Source of the DNA: Nostoc linckia z4
Lineage (GTDB): Bacteria > Cyanobacteriota > Cyanobacteriia > Cyanobacteriales > Nostocaceae
Reading direction: 5' to 3'
Assembly (NCBI RefSeq): GCF_002608075.1
Contig: NZ_LAHA01000014.1
Location: 151,900 to 207,114 of the forward strand
Length of the DNA: 55,215 bases
The translations under genes were made by a program, and so were the position numbers. The notes below the pieces were generated by a model. That model had not been told where the DNA came from, ran no database searches, and saw only the letters and a list, made by a program, of their open reading frames with translations. Positions 8,085-16,465 of the stretch are shown piece after piece. The stretch's first letter is position 1, and every line of letters begins with the position of its first letter.

Positions 8085-8215
8085 ATGGGGCATTGGGCAT
8101 GGGGCATTGGGCATGGGGCATGGGGCATTGGGCATTGGGCATGGCCAGGGGAGAATAATAACTCACCAGTCAACACTCAACACTCAACAATCAACAGTCA
8201 ACAGTCACCAGTCAA
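8085..8215. repeat. GGGCATT heptamers then CAACAGTCAAC units
   Basis: Bases 8087-8145 are GGGGCAT/GGGCATT units. Bases 8166-8215 are CAGTCAACACTCAACACTCAACA-type 7-base units. Both belong to families that recur in the window. This fills the gap between the Nudix and permease genes. Confidence 0.85.
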
Positions 8216-8261
8216 CAACAAGCAAAATAAAATTAAAACTCTTGTGGAGTAATCATCACTA

Positions 8262-9374
8262 ATGCAAACAGCAAACAAACTGCCACGATGGTTAAATATA
8301 GGGTTGGCGTTCCCGATTATTATTCTCAACGGCTGGCTGTTTCTCCAGGTTGTGCAGTATTTTCAACCTCTGGTAAGCATTATTGTTGCCGCTATCCTCT
8401 TGGCTTTCGTTTTGGACTATCCAATTCAGTTTCTTCAGCAACAAGGGGTGAAACGAAACTTGGCCATTGGGGGAGTGTTACTGTTGACTGTGGTGATTAT
8501 AGTGGGTTTGGGCATCACTTTAGTGCCGCTAATTATACAACAACTCAATGAATTAGCTAATATTTTGCCTAGTTGGATTGATTCTGGTACTCAGCAGTTA
8601 CAAGCTTTCCAAGATTGGGCATTAAGTCAACAGCATTTACCGATTAATTTAAGTGCTTTGGTTAGCGAAATTTTAGAAAGATTATCTAATCAACTCCAGT
8701 CTTTCACGGGGAGAATTCTCAGTTTTGCTGTTGACACTATTGGTATTGTGGTGAACGTACTGCTGGCGGTGGTGCTGACTATCTACTTGATATTGAACGG
8801 GGAACGTCTTTGGGATGGCATTTTTCAATGGTTTTCCCCTAATATTGGTTCAAAAGTCCGGCAGTTACTCCGAGAGGATTTCCACAATTATTTTATCGGT
8901 CAGGCTACATTGGGTGCTGTGCTGGGAGTGACCATTACACTGGCGTTTTGGATTTTGCAAGTACCCTTGGCGCTACTTTTTGGTATTGGTATTGGCTTGT
9001 TTTCTTTATTTCCTTTTGGTACAGGAATAGGTATCGGTATAGTCAGCCTTTTGGTAGCGTTGCAAAATTTTTGGTTAGGAGTGGAAGTTTTAGGTGTCGC
9101 TGTTGCTATAGATCAAGTTAATTCTAATTTTATTGCGCCCCGAATTCTCGGCAATTTAACAGGCTTAAATCCGGTTTGGGTGGTCATTTCTTTATTACTA
9201 GGAGCTAAATTAGGAAGCGTTTTAGGTTTGTTAATTGCAATTCCAGTTGCTAGTTTTATTAAGGATACTGCTGATAGTTGGCGTGCTGGTGAATTTAATC
9301 GAATAGATGATATTGAATTAGAGTCTGCAAAGTCTACAAACACCACAAATGAGACAGTAATTAATTCATTTTAG
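8262..9374 (+). CDS. AI-2E family transporter (PerM/TqsA-like permease)
   Basis: This 370-residue polytopic inner-membrane protein belongs to the AI-2 exporter superfamily. It has the family's arrangement: two N-terminal helices (IGLAFPIIILNGWLFLQVV and VSIIVAAILLAFVLDYPI), a third (NLAIGGVLLLTVVIIVGLG), a central amphipathic region, and a C-terminal bundle with IGIGLFSLFPFGTGIGIGI, QVNSNFIAPRILGNLTGLNPVWV and SLLLGAKLGSVLGLLIAIPVAS. The last two are the conserved family core. Members move AI-2, sodium/proton or unknown compounds, and the substrate here cannot be inferred. A weak GTGGAG site lies 13-18 bases before the ATG. It ends 38 bases before the convergent kinase gene. Confidence 0.9.
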   Translation: MQTANKLPRWLNIGLAFPIIILNGWLFLQVVQYFQPLVSIIVAAILLAFVLDYPIQFLQQQGVKRNLAIGGVLLLTVVIIVGLGITLVPLIIQQLNELANILPSWIDSGTQQLQAFQDWALSQQHLPINLSALVSEILERLSNQLQSFTGRILSFAVDTIGIVVNVLLAVVLTIYLILNGERLWDGIFQWFSPNIGSKVRQLLREDFHNYFIGQATLGAVLGVTITLAFWILQVPLALLFGIGIGLFSLFPFGTGIGIGIVSLLVALQNFWLGVEVLGVAVAIDQVNSNFIAPRILGNLTGLNPVWVVISLLLGAKLGSVLGLLIAIPVASFIKDTADSWRAGEFNRIDDIELESAKSTNTTNETVINSF

Positions 9375-9412
9375 AGACGTTGCAATTGCTAATTTCTATA
9401 CTTGAATTGATA

Positions 9413-10927
9413 CTAAACACAGGAACTAAGTTCAACTGGAATTTTAATAATAAACTCAGTTCCTTTACCAGAAGCGGAGATACATTGTAATTGACCGCGA
9501 TGTTTTTCTACAATAATTTGATAACTAATAGATAACCCTAATCCAGTTCCTTTACCAACCGGTTTTGTAGTGAAAAATGGATCGAATAATCGCTTTTGTA
9601 AATTTTCTGGAATCCCAGAACCATTATCAGCAATACGAATAATGACTTCCTTCGGGTCGATAAATTGAGTACGAATGTGAATTTCAGGTTTTGAGAGGGT
9701 TGAATTGTGAGTATTAGTTGAATTATGATTTACATCTTCTGTGCTTCTTCTATCCCCCAATTTGCAGAAACCTGAAGCTACATCTTGACTCCCCACTTCC
9801 CATTCCTTACTTCCTATTCTCTCTTCTATGGCATCAATAGCATTTGCCAAAATATTCATAAATACTTGATTGAGTAGTCCAGGATAACATTCCACTAGGG
9901 GAAGATTTGTATATTCTTTAATCACATTGATATTTGGTTCAATTTGATGATTTTTAAAACGACTTTGTAAAATTAATAAAGTACTTTCAATACCTTCATG
10001 GATGTCAACTAATTTTTTCTCAGATTCATCGAGGCGAGAAAAGTTTCGCAAGGAAAGAATAATTTCCTCAATGCGCTTTGTACCCACTTTCATGGAATTG
10101 AGAAGTTGAGGGAGATCTCTAGTTAAAAAATCAAGTTCAATTTGAGCGATCGCAGTTTTTATTTCCCCTGCTGGTTCGGGATAACATTGCTGATACAATT
10201 TAATTAAACTCAGCAAATTCTCGCTATATTCAATGGCATGGACAAGATTACCAGCAATAAAATTCACTGGGTTGTTAATTTCATGAGCAATTCCAGCCAC
10301 CAATTGTCCCAAGGCAGCCATTTTTTCATTTTGAATTAATCTGGTATAATTTTGTTGTAAATCCTGAAAGCCTGCTTTTGCAACCCTCGATTGTTCTTCT
10401 ACCTGCTGTAATTGAACTAATGTTAAAACGTGAATTTGAGAGTAGGCTAAAAGTAATTGATGGAAATCAATCAAGCTATATTTTCCAGATGCACTTTTAA
10501 TTAAAATCGGTTCATAGGCAATTTGATGCGGCCGTTGCAAAGTTACTTCAGTGGCTTTGACAATGGACATATCCTCAGAAAGTATTAATATCTCTCTCTG
10601 GAAAAATTTGTAAAGAATTTTAATTGGTCTGAAGGAAAATAGTGACAAACTATAGGGATGGCTCATCTCCTCAAAGAATTTCCGCCGTGAAATCATCCCG
10701 ACATATTCTTGATGATTATTCAGAATAATTCCTGGTAATAAAGGCTCTTGGTTAAAAAGCGTAGCTAAATCATTACCTAGATGCTCTACTTCAAGGCAAA
10801 CCTGCCAAAACGGTAATTCTTTTAAAGTGGACTCTAAGCGCAAGTTCGGCTGATTAGCATTTTTGACGCCACTTGTAGGCATCATACTCTCAAGACTAGA
10901 CTGCTGAGGTAATATTTCTGGTAACAT
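9413..10927 (-). CDS. Sensor histidine kinase with N-terminal CBS-like region
   Basis: This cytoplasmic histidine kinase of about 504 residues autophosphorylates and would pass phosphate to an unlinked response regulator. The N-terminal half (about 25-165) reads like a degenerate pair of CBS motifs (LPGIILNNHQEYVGMISRRKFFEEM; EPILIKSASGKYSLIDFHQLLLA). It is followed by a coiled-coil linker and the dimerisation helix with the phospho-site GIAHEINNPVNFI (His near 216). The ATPase domain has N-box NAIDAIEE, DNGSGIP and GKGTGLGLSISYQI. Between the N-box and the next strand there is a roughly 40-residue insertion that looks like read-through intergenic repeat (about 9690-9825). No membrane helix is visible. 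I start at the ATG 10927 rather than the TTG at 10936. It is convergent with the permease gene. Confidence 0.88.
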   Translation of the reverse strand: MLPEILPQQSSLESMMPTSGVKNANQPNLRLESTLKELPFWQVCLEVEHLGNDLATLFNQEPLLPGIILNNHQEYVGMISRRKFFEEMSHPYSLSLFSFRPIKILYKFFQREILILSEDMSIVKATEVTLQRPHQIAYEPILIKSASGKYSLIDFHQLLLAYSQIHVLTLVQLQQVEEQSRVAKAGFQDLQQNYTRLIQNEKMAALGQLVAGIAHEINNPVNFIAGNLVHAIEYSENLLSLIKLYQQCYPEPAGEIKTAIAQIELDFLTRDLPQLLNSMKVGTKRIEEIILSLRNFSRLDESEKKLVDIHEGIESTLLILQSRFKNHQIEPNINVIKEYTNLPLVECYPGLLNQVFMNILANAIDAIEERIGSKEWEVGSQDVASGFCKLGDRRSTEDVNHNSTNTHNSTLSKPEIHIRTQFIDPKEVIIRIADNGSGIPENLQKRLFDPFFTTKPVGKGTGLGLSISYQIIVEKHRGQLQCISASGKGTEFIIKIPVELSSCV

Positions 10928-11343
10928 GCTGAACAACCGTCTCGCTAATTTTTAACTTCATCAATTGTTACAAACTTATTTTTCCCAAATTATTAACTAA
11001 AAGTCACAGGTTAGATGGGGAAAATTAAGTTTACCCAAATAGCGATCGCTGGTCACATTGTATTATTTATTACATAGATAGATATTACATTTGCTTGTTT
11101 CTGAAGAGGAAAAATAAAAATCAAGTATCAGACAGCCATACTTTATTTATCTATTACTTAAGCCAAGGTTAAAAAAAGATTAAATAAAAAATAAATTATT
11201 CGGTTTCCCCTCATTGACTGTTAACTGTGAACCCTCAACAATCAACAGTCAACAGTCAACACTTAACACCAATATTGTTCACAACTGAAATAGGATTTCT
11301 ATGTTTGTTTAACCTGATATTTTCTAACTTTGCCAAAATCAAG
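10928..11343. other. Intergenic region with dispersed repeat
   Basis: There is no gene in these 416 bases. The right part (about 11215-11302) has ACTGTTAACTGTGAAC and CAACAGTCAACAGTCAAC heptamers, then a 38-base stretch ending ACTGAAATAGGATTTCTAT that matches the reverse complement of 30860-30897. The left part must hold the promoter of the histidine kinase. A HIP1 octamer lies at about 11041. Confidence 0.6.
11265..11302 (-). repeat. Dispersed repeat, partner of 30860-30897
   Basis: Read on the minus strand this segment reads CCTATTTCAGTTGTGAACAA then TATTGGTG, matching 30868-30897 with a single difference (A for C). In both places it abuts the GTTGACTGTTAAC-type heptamer array, so the two copies look like parts of one mosaic element. 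Confidence 0.7.
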
Positions 11344-11880
11344 TTAAGCTTTAACCTTTTTGATGGAGGTTCCTTTTAGCTTTAATATCCCAACAACACC
11401 ACAAACCAAGAGAACACCACCTAAAGTTGTAGGTTCCGGTACTTTTTGATAAGAAACTTGACCAGAAAAAAGTTCAGTATTTGGCGAAGTGCTAGAAAGT
11501 ACTGTAAAGTTATTACCAACGATTTCGTAAGTGAGGAAGCTTTCGGGATTGATATCGTTAAATGTATATTCTAATCCGACAAACGATGTTTGGTTTATTG
11601 AATAGACAATGGGAAAATCTGGATAATTTATATCATTTTCTTCGGTGTAAATTGTCGATTCGCCATCAAATTTAAAAGAGACTGAAGTAGCGATCGCCTC
11701 TGGAATGCTATCATTACTAAAACTTGAATCATCAAAACTAAAAAAGCCTTGTCCCTTCTTTGTCGGACTATCTACTGTAAAAGCGTAATTAATAATTGCC
11801 GCAGATACAGATTTGATATCTACACTAGCTAAACCCAGAGCAAGACTACCAGCAAGCACTATTTGTGGAATAAATTTCAT
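11344..11880 (-). CDS. PEP-CTERM sorting domain protein
   Basis: This exported protein of 178 residues has the PEP-CTERM anchor expected to be recognised by an exosortase/EpsH-type system for surface display or release. The N-terminus (MKFIPQIVLAGSLALGLASV, cleavage near VSAAI) is a signal peptide. The mature part is a beta-rich FSFDDSSFSN-type domain common in cyanobacterial PEP-CTERM proteins. The C-terminus has VPEPTTLGGVLLVCGVVGILKLKG: the PEP motif at about 148-150, a hydrophobic helix and a basic tail (KKVKA). GAGGA lies 7-8 bases before the ATG. No exosortase gene is in this window. Confidence 0.88.
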   Translation of the reverse strand: MKFIPQIVLAGSLALGLASVDIKSVSAAIINYAFTVDSPTKKGQGFFSFDDSSFSNDSIPEAIATSVSFKFDGESTIYTEENDINYPDFPIVYSINQTSFVGLEYTFNDINPESFLTYEIVGNNFTVLSSTSPNTELFSGQVSYQKVPEPTTLGGVLLVCGVVGILKLKGTSIKKVKA

Positions 11881-12399
11881 TTTTTTTCCTCACGATAAAA
11901 TTTTGCAAGCAATCCAGACATCAAGTTTAGAAATATTATTTTGGAGTTATGAGTTTAAGCAAACTTTAATTCCAGGTAAAAATAATATAAGTAGATAGTC
12001 ATGATTAAATCTAAGATGTCATTGCGTTCGCGTAGCGTCTCGTAGAGAGCGAAGCGAAGCAATCCCAGAGACTTTGCGATTGCTTCGCTTCGCTCTCTAC
12101 GAGACGCTACGCGAACGCAATGACAGAACATATTATATTTATTTATGTCCATCTACTTATAATAATCCGAATTTATTTAGAGAATGTTTACTGATGACTG
12201 TTAACCGTTAACGGTGTCGGGTTGTCTTTAATCCCATCCCTAGAAGGAATAGGATTAAAAACACTTTTTTATAAATTAAATAAAATTACAAAAATTCAAT
12301 ATTTATTAACCATTAGATAACTCAATCTTTACTTATAGCTCCAGAGGAATATGGTAGAGACTTATCGTGTAATGGTTTTTAGGCTTGATATTATTTAAT
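11881..12399. other. Intergenic region holding a MITE-like palindrome and the phoD leader
   Basis: This gap of about 520 bases contains the promoter of the PEP-CTERM gene at its left end, the palindromic element at 11986-12161, and an AT-rich phoD leader on the right. TTAACCGTTAACGG near 12201 vaguely resembles a cyanobacterial Pho box but also matches the GACTGTTAAC heptamer family, so I do not call a Pho site. No gene is seen. Confidence 0.5.
11986..12161. mobile_element. MITE-like palindromic element, 176 bp
   Basis: The ends are perfect 11-bp inverted repeats, TATAAGTAGAT at 11986-11996 and its complement at 12151-12161. Inside them a perfect 48-bp inverted repeat (12017-12064 against 12078-12125) flanks a 13-base loop; the stem contains the unit GCGTAGCGTCTCGTAGAGA that I recognise as a frequent Nostoc dispersed sequence. 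The outer bases, TA at each end, would suit a TA target duplication as in IS630/Tc1-mariner derived elements. There is no transposase gene, so it would be non-autonomous. The frame open through it is not a gene. Confidence 0.7.
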
Positions 12400-13980
12400 A
12401 TGCTAAACCGTCGCCAGTTTTTGCTACGTTCTACTGTAACAGCAGGTGGGATCATCGCCACCAATGTTGTATCGAAATCACCGGTTTTTGGAGAAGCACC
12501 TGCAATTATTACCTCTGACAAAATGCGTCCTAACATACCTTATGGCGTAGCTAGCGGAGATATATCTAACGATGGTATCGTGATTTGGAGTAAGAGCGAT
12601 CGCCCTGCCAAAATGATTGTAGAATATTCTACCAGCGAATCTTTTAAAAATGTCCAGCGAATTGTAGGGCCAAATGCTTTAAAAGATAGTGATTTTACAG
12701 CACGACTTTTTTTGAAGAATTTACCACCAGACCAACAAATATTTTATCGGGTAATTTTTCAAGATTTAGATTATAAAAATACCTATAGCGCAGCTGTGAA
12801 AGGCAGTTTCCGCAGTCCCTCCAAATATGCGCGAGATATATTCTTTGTTTGGGGTGGTGACACCGCCGGTCAAGGATGGGGAATAAATCCTGATTTCGGT
12901 GGAATGAAAATTTATGAAACCATGCGCCAACTGAAGCCTGACTTTTTCATTCATTCTGGCGATAATATTTATGCCGATGGCCCAATTCAAGCAGAAGTTA
13001 CCTTAGATGACGGCACAATTTGGAAAAATATTACTACACCAGAAAAATCTAAAGTTGCAGAAACACTAAAAGAATTTCGTGGCAATTATATCTACAATTT
13101 GCTTGATGATAATATTAAACGTTTCAATGCCGAAGTTCCGATTTTGGCACAGTGGGACGACCATGAAGTTACAAATAACTGGTATCCGGGAGAAGTTCTT
13201 TTAAGCGATAGTCGCTATACAGTTAAAGATGTTAACTTGCTAGCCCAAAGAGGAAGACAAGCATTTTTAGAGTATACACCTATTGGATACGAAACAAACA
13301 ATCCAGATAAAACGAGAATTTATCGCTCCTTCAATTATGGGCCATTATTAGATATTTTCATGCTCGACGAACGCACTTACCGAGGGGCAAATACTCCTAA
13401 TAATCAATCGATACCAAGTGCAGAAACGCAATTTTTAAGCAGAACGCAAATACAGTGGTTAAAAAGACAATTACTCTCATCAAAATCTACATGGAAAGTA
13501 ATTGCTAGTGATATGCCTTTGGGATTAATAGTTAGAGACGGTAGCACAGATTTTGAAGCTTGGGCTAATGGAGACGGCCCGGTTTTAGGAAGAGAATTAG
13601 AACTTGCTGATTTATTGCGATTTATCAAAAACAAAAATATCCAGAATGTTGTTTGGTTAACTGCTGATGTACATTATGCAGCAGCTCATTATTACAACCC
13701 TGCAAAAGCCCAGTTTACAGACTTTAAACCTTTTTGGGAATTTGTTGCCGGCCCTTTGAATTCTGGTACATTTGGCCCTAACCAATTGGAAAATACTTTT
13801 GGCCCAGAATTGAAATTCCAAAGCCTTCCTCCAGGTACAAAAGCAAATCGTCCTCCAAGTGAAGGTTTACAATTCTTTGGAGGAGTTAAAATCAATGCAA
13901 ATACAAAAGTGATGACAGTAACGTTGCGTAATTTAGTAGGGAAAATTGTTTACGAATTAGATTTGCCACCAGAAAGATAA
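12400..13980 (+). CDS. phoD: Tat-exported PhoD-type alkaline phosphatase
   Basis: PhoD phosphatases release phosphate from phosphomono- and diesters outside the cytoplasmic membrane, using calcium and iron. The 526-residue protein begins MLNRRQFLLRSTVTAGGIIA, a twin-arginine signal (NRRQFLLR). It then has the PhoD N-terminal beta domain (GVASGDISNDGIVIWSKSD) and the metallophosphatase core: WGGDTAGQGWG, IHSGDNIYADGP, AQWDDHEVTNNWYPGE, LDERTYRG and WLTADVHYAAAHYYNP. These are the metal-ligand Asp/Asn/His positions of the family. The ATG at 12400 puts RR at positions 4-5; an in-frame TTG at 12385 is less likely. A hairpin follows at 14022-14044. Phosphate-regulated expression is expected for the family but not shown by the sequence. 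Confidence 0.92.
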   Translation: MLNRRQFLLRSTVTAGGIIATNVVSKSPVFGEAPAIITSDKMRPNIPYGVASGDISNDGIVIWSKSDRPAKMIVEYSTSESFKNVQRIVGPNALKDSDFTARLFLKNLPPDQQIFYRVIFQDLDYKNTYSAAVKGSFRSPSKYARDIFFVWGGDTAGQGWGINPDFGGMKIYETMRQLKPDFFIHSGDNIYADGPIQAEVTLDDGTIWKNITTPEKSKVAETLKEFRGNYIYNLLDDNIKRFNAEVPILAQWDDHEVTNNWYPGEVLLSDSRYTVKDVNLLAQRGRQAFLEYTPIGYETNNPDKTRIYRSFNYGPLLDIFMLDERTYRGANTPNNQSIPSAETQFLSRTQIQWLKRQLLSSKSTWKVIASDMPLGLIVRDGSTDFEAWANGDGPVLGRELELADLLRFIKNKNIQNVVWLTADVHYAAAHYYNPAKAQFTDFKPFWEFVAGPLNSGTFGPNQLENTFGPELKFQSLPPGTKANRPPSEGLQFFGGVKINANTKVMTVTLRNLVGKIVYELDLPPER

Positions 13981-14021
13981 GTTGCTATGGCAATCTTAAA
14001 TCATTCGTGAGAAACAAAATC

Positions 14022-14044
14022 CCCGATTTGTCAAAGAAATCGGG
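14022..14044 (+). terminator. Hairpin after phoD
   Basis: CCCGATTT and AAATCGGG form an 8-bp stem with a 7-base loop 41 bases after the phoD stop. There is no T-run after it, so it may be a transcript-stabilising or dispersed hairpin rather than a classical terminator. Confidence 0.4.
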
Positions 14045-14061
14045 TATGTAAGCACTGCGAA

Positions 14062-14175
14062 CATTGAATTTGCTCAATCGTTTATTGAATTTGCTCAATC
14101 GTTCATTGAATTTGCTCAATCATTCATTGAATTTGCTCAATCGTTCATTGAATTTGCTCAATCGTTCATTGAATT
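14062..14175. repeat. 21-bp tandem repeat, five and a half copies
   Basis: The unit is 21 bases, TTTGCTCAATCGTTCATTGAA. Copies are nearly identical, with one A for G and one T for C change. It has the same period as the array at 6360 but an unrelated sequence. Confidence 0.9.
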
Positions 14176-14200
14176 CGGGCAACCAGCAAATAATGTAACA

Positions 14201-14353
14201 TTTTAGTCTAGACAGTGCAGTAGTGGCGTGTCTAGACTAAAATAGCGCATCAATAAACTCTTGTGGGGTGGGCATCTTGCCCGCCCGGACGGGTGAGGAC
14301 ACCCATCCCACAATAAAATCTATTGCAATATTTAATGCTTGCCACGCCGCTAC
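14201..14353. repeat. Composite palindromic element with GTGGGGTGGGCATC core
   Basis: Three nested inverted repeats occupy this stretch. TTTTAGTCTAGACA (14201-14214) pairs exactly with TGTCTAGACTAAAA (14229-14242). GTAGTGGCGTG near 14219 pairs with CACGCCGCTAC near 14343. In the middle TTGTGGGGTGGGCATCTTG pairs imperfectly with the complementary run up to about 14313. The GTGGGGTGGGCATC palindrome is a common cyanobacterial dispersed repeat. No gene is present. Confidence 0.7.
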
Positions 14354-14387
14354 CAAACTAAGTAGCTACTATTGCCTATTGCCCATA

Positions 14388-14487
14388 AAGAGTAAAAAAA
14401 CCTTGAGCGATCGCCTTTTGCCTCTAACATCACGTTATCATTAAATACTGTGGTAATTTTCTCCATAGTTACTAGCAACTATGACAT
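14388..14487 (+). repeat. Left copy of the mutS-leader direct repeat
   Basis: The first 23 bases (AAGAGTAAAAAAACCTTGAG and CGA) are identical to 16458-16480, and the rest, to ATGAC at 14481-14485, aligns with the mutS leader at 16481-16556 with scattered substitutions and one or two small gaps. The ATG here opens a frame that stops after seven codons, as expected of a decayed copy of the mutS start region. The AAA gene begins about 40 bases beyond it. Confidence 0.85.
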
Positions 14488-14525
14488 TCATAAAATATAG
14501 ATAATTAACTAAACAGGAAAACCTC

Positions 14526-15743
14526 ATGGAAGGTAAAAGATTTATCCATTCTATTCGATTAGAAAACTTTCTTTCCTATGGAAATGAAGGAGAAGAAATT
14601 GAACTGCAACCACTCAATGTGTTAATTGGTTCTAATGCATCTGGAAAGTCGAATTTAATAGAAGCTATTGGACTATTACAAGCAACGCCAGGTAATTTAA
14701 CTGCTCCTATTCGGGAAGGAGGGGGTGTTAGAGAGTGGCTTTGGAAAGGTGCAACAGGTGTCCCAACCGCTGAAATTGAAGCAGTTATAGATTACCCTCA
14801 AGGAATAATGCCTCTACGCTATAAACTAGGCTTCACAATGGTTAATCAAAGACTTGAAATTGTAGATGAAGCTATCGAAAATCAAAATGCAAACTATGAC
14901 GGAGCAGAAGATGTATATTTTTTCTACCGATATCAAAATGGGCGTCCTGTTTTAAATGTTAGAACTACGCCAGAAGGTCAGGCGGGCACTTCTACAGGTA
15001 GAAGTTCCCGCCGTCTTCGTCAAGAAGAACTTAGTCCTAATCAATCTGTTTTATCTCAAAAAAAAGATTTAGATTCTTATCCAGAATTGACATATTTAGG
15101 TAATCAATTCTCTAAAATTCGTATTTATCGTGAATGGAATTTAGGAAGATATACTCCTCCAAGAATGGCTCAACCAGCTGATTTACCCAATGACTTTCTT
15201 GATGAAGATGCTAGAAATTTGGGTCATGTTTTAAATAACTTAGACTATCAAGGAGAAAAACCAAAGCTACTTAAGCAACTACAGAAGTTTTATGATGCAA
15301 TAGATGACATTACAATTAGAGTTGAAAGTGCAACAGTGCAGGTATTTCTGCGGGAACAAAAACTAGGTTTAGCGGTTCCTGCAACTCGTCTGTCAGATGG
15401 TACACTTCGCTATTTGTGCTTACTAACTATACTGTCCCATCCTAGCCCGCCGCCTTTAGTATGCATCGAAGAACCAGAAGTAGGCTTACATCCAGATATT
15501 CTCCCCACTATAGCTGAGTTGCTCATTCAAGCGTCTAAACGTACTCAGTTGGTTGTAACTACTCATTCTGATTCTTTAGTTTCTGGTTTAAGCGAATATC
15601 CCGAATCAGTAATAGTTTGTGAACGAGATCAAAAAGGTAGCCACCTCCACCGTCAGGAACCTAAGAGATTGGAAAAATGGTTAGAAAAGTATAGCCTTGG
15701 CGATCTCTGGCGGATGGGGCAAATTGGTGGAAATCGTTGGTAA
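14526..15743 (+). CDS. AAA family ATPase (AAA_21/OLD-like), first gene of a two-gene cassette
   Basis: This 405-residue ABC/SMC-type ATPase has Walker A LIGSNASGKSNLIEAI (about 31-46), the signature-like RLSDGTLRYLCLLTIL (about 290-305), Walker B PPLVCIEEPEVGLHPDI and the H-loop LVVTTHSDSLVSGLSE. The C-terminus SLGDLWRMGQIGGNRW is, from my memory of the family, typical of ATPases paired with DUF4276. Such ATPases (as in OLD, Gabija, PARIS and other defence systems) act with TOPRIM-type or nuclease partners on DNA. The next gene overlaps it by one base (TAATG), so the two are translationally coupled. An AGGA site lies 10 bases upstream of the ATG. The cassette sits between two copies of the mutS leader, pointing to acquisition. 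Phage defence is an inference. Confidence 0.88.
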   Translation: MEGKRFIHSIRLENFLSYGNEGEEIELQPLNVLIGSNASGKSNLIEAIGLLQATPGNLTAPIREGGGVREWLWKGATGVPTAEIEAVIDYPQGIMPLRYKLGFTMVNQRLEIVDEAIENQNANYDGAEDVYFFYRYQNGRPVLNVRTTPEGQAGTSTGRSSRRLRQEELSPNQSVLSQKKDLDSYPELTYLGNQFSKIRIYREWNLGRYTPPRMAQPADLPNDFLDEDARNLGHVLNNLDYQGEKPKLLKQLQKFYDAIDDITIRVESATVQVFLREQKLGLAVPATRLSDGTLRYLCLLTILSHPSPPPLVCIEEPEVGLHPDILPTIAELLIQASKRTQLVVTTHSDSLVSGLSEYPESVIVCERDQKGSHLHRQEPKRLEKWLEKYSLGDLWRMGQIGGNRW

Positions 15744-16465
15744 TGAACATATACATTTACATTGAGGGTGCTGGAGATGAAGATGATATTGAATTGCTAC
15801 CTAGACAACGGCTAGGTTTTCGTAGCCGTATCATCAGTGGAAAAGAAACGACAACTGGATTACGCCCAGGTTTTAGAAAATTTTTTCAATCTCTATATGA
15901 TATTGCTGATGAAAATATCAATATATTTCTCGTTATGTGTGGCTCACGGAGTGATGCTTATGAGAATTTTAAAATTGCTTTAGAGTCTCAACCAGAAGCT
16001 TTCAATGTTTTATTAATTGATGCTGAATCTTCAGTTGATTCAACTGTTACACCTTGGGAACATCTGAGAAATAGAACAAAAGATCATCCTTGGATTTTAG
16101 ATTCAGTCAATTTTGAAGATGATTGGTGTCACCTGATGGTGCAAACAATGGAAGCATGGTTTATTGCTGATATTGATGCTTTAAAAAAGTTTTATGGTGA
16201 AAAATTTAAAGAAGATAAAATTCAGCGTGGAATCAAGCAATTACAAAATGTAGAGAAAGTTTCTAAAGATACTCTTAAAGTGTGGCTTGTCGCAGCTACT
16301 CGCCACACAGAAAAGGGCAAATATCATAAAACAAGACACGCTCCGAAGCTTCTAGAATTGCTGGACGCGGACAAAGTATGTCAAGCTTCGCCGTATTGCG
16401 ATCGCCTCTTCACCACACTAACAGCAAAAATGGGTATATCAACCAACGAACCGAGCCAAGAGTAA
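15743..16465 (+). CDS. DUF4276 family protein, partner of the AAA ATPase
   Basis: This 240-residue soluble protein matches DUF4276 as I know it: IYIEGAGDEDD near the N-terminus, FLVMCGSRSDAYENF, VLLIDAESSVD, the HLMVQTMEAWFIAD segment and the C-terminal KTRHAPKLLELLD ... SPYCDRLFTTL. An early Glu (IEGAGD) and a DxE (LIDAES) fit the metal-binding residues of a TOPRIM-like fold, which would make it the nuclease-like partner of the upstream ATPase; catalysis is not demonstrated. Its ATG overlaps the ATPase stop (TAATG), favouring ATG 15743 over the TTG at 15737. The stop codon is within the right-hand direct repeat (16463-16465), so its last two codons may have been supplied by the insertion site. 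Confidence 0.85.
   Translation: MNIYIYIEGAGDEDDIELLPRQRLGFRSRIISGKETTTGLRPGFRKFFQSLYDIADENINIFLVMCGSRSDAYENFKIALESQPEAFNVLLIDAESSVDSTVTPWEHLRNRTKDHPWILDSVNFEDDWCHLMVQTMEAWFIADIDALKKFYGEKFKEDKIQRGIKQLQNVEKVSKDTLKVWLVAATRHTEKGKYHKTRHAPKLLELLDADKVCQASPYCDRLFTTLTAKMGISTNEPSQE

Noticed and set aside
11955..12152. 65-codon open frame on the minus strand
   Set aside because: It is the MITE-like palindrome read as protein.
12195..12330. Pho box upstream of phoD
   Set aside because: TTAACCGTTAACGG also matches the local GACTGTTAAC heptamer family, and the 8+3+8 spacing of a Pho box does not fit well.
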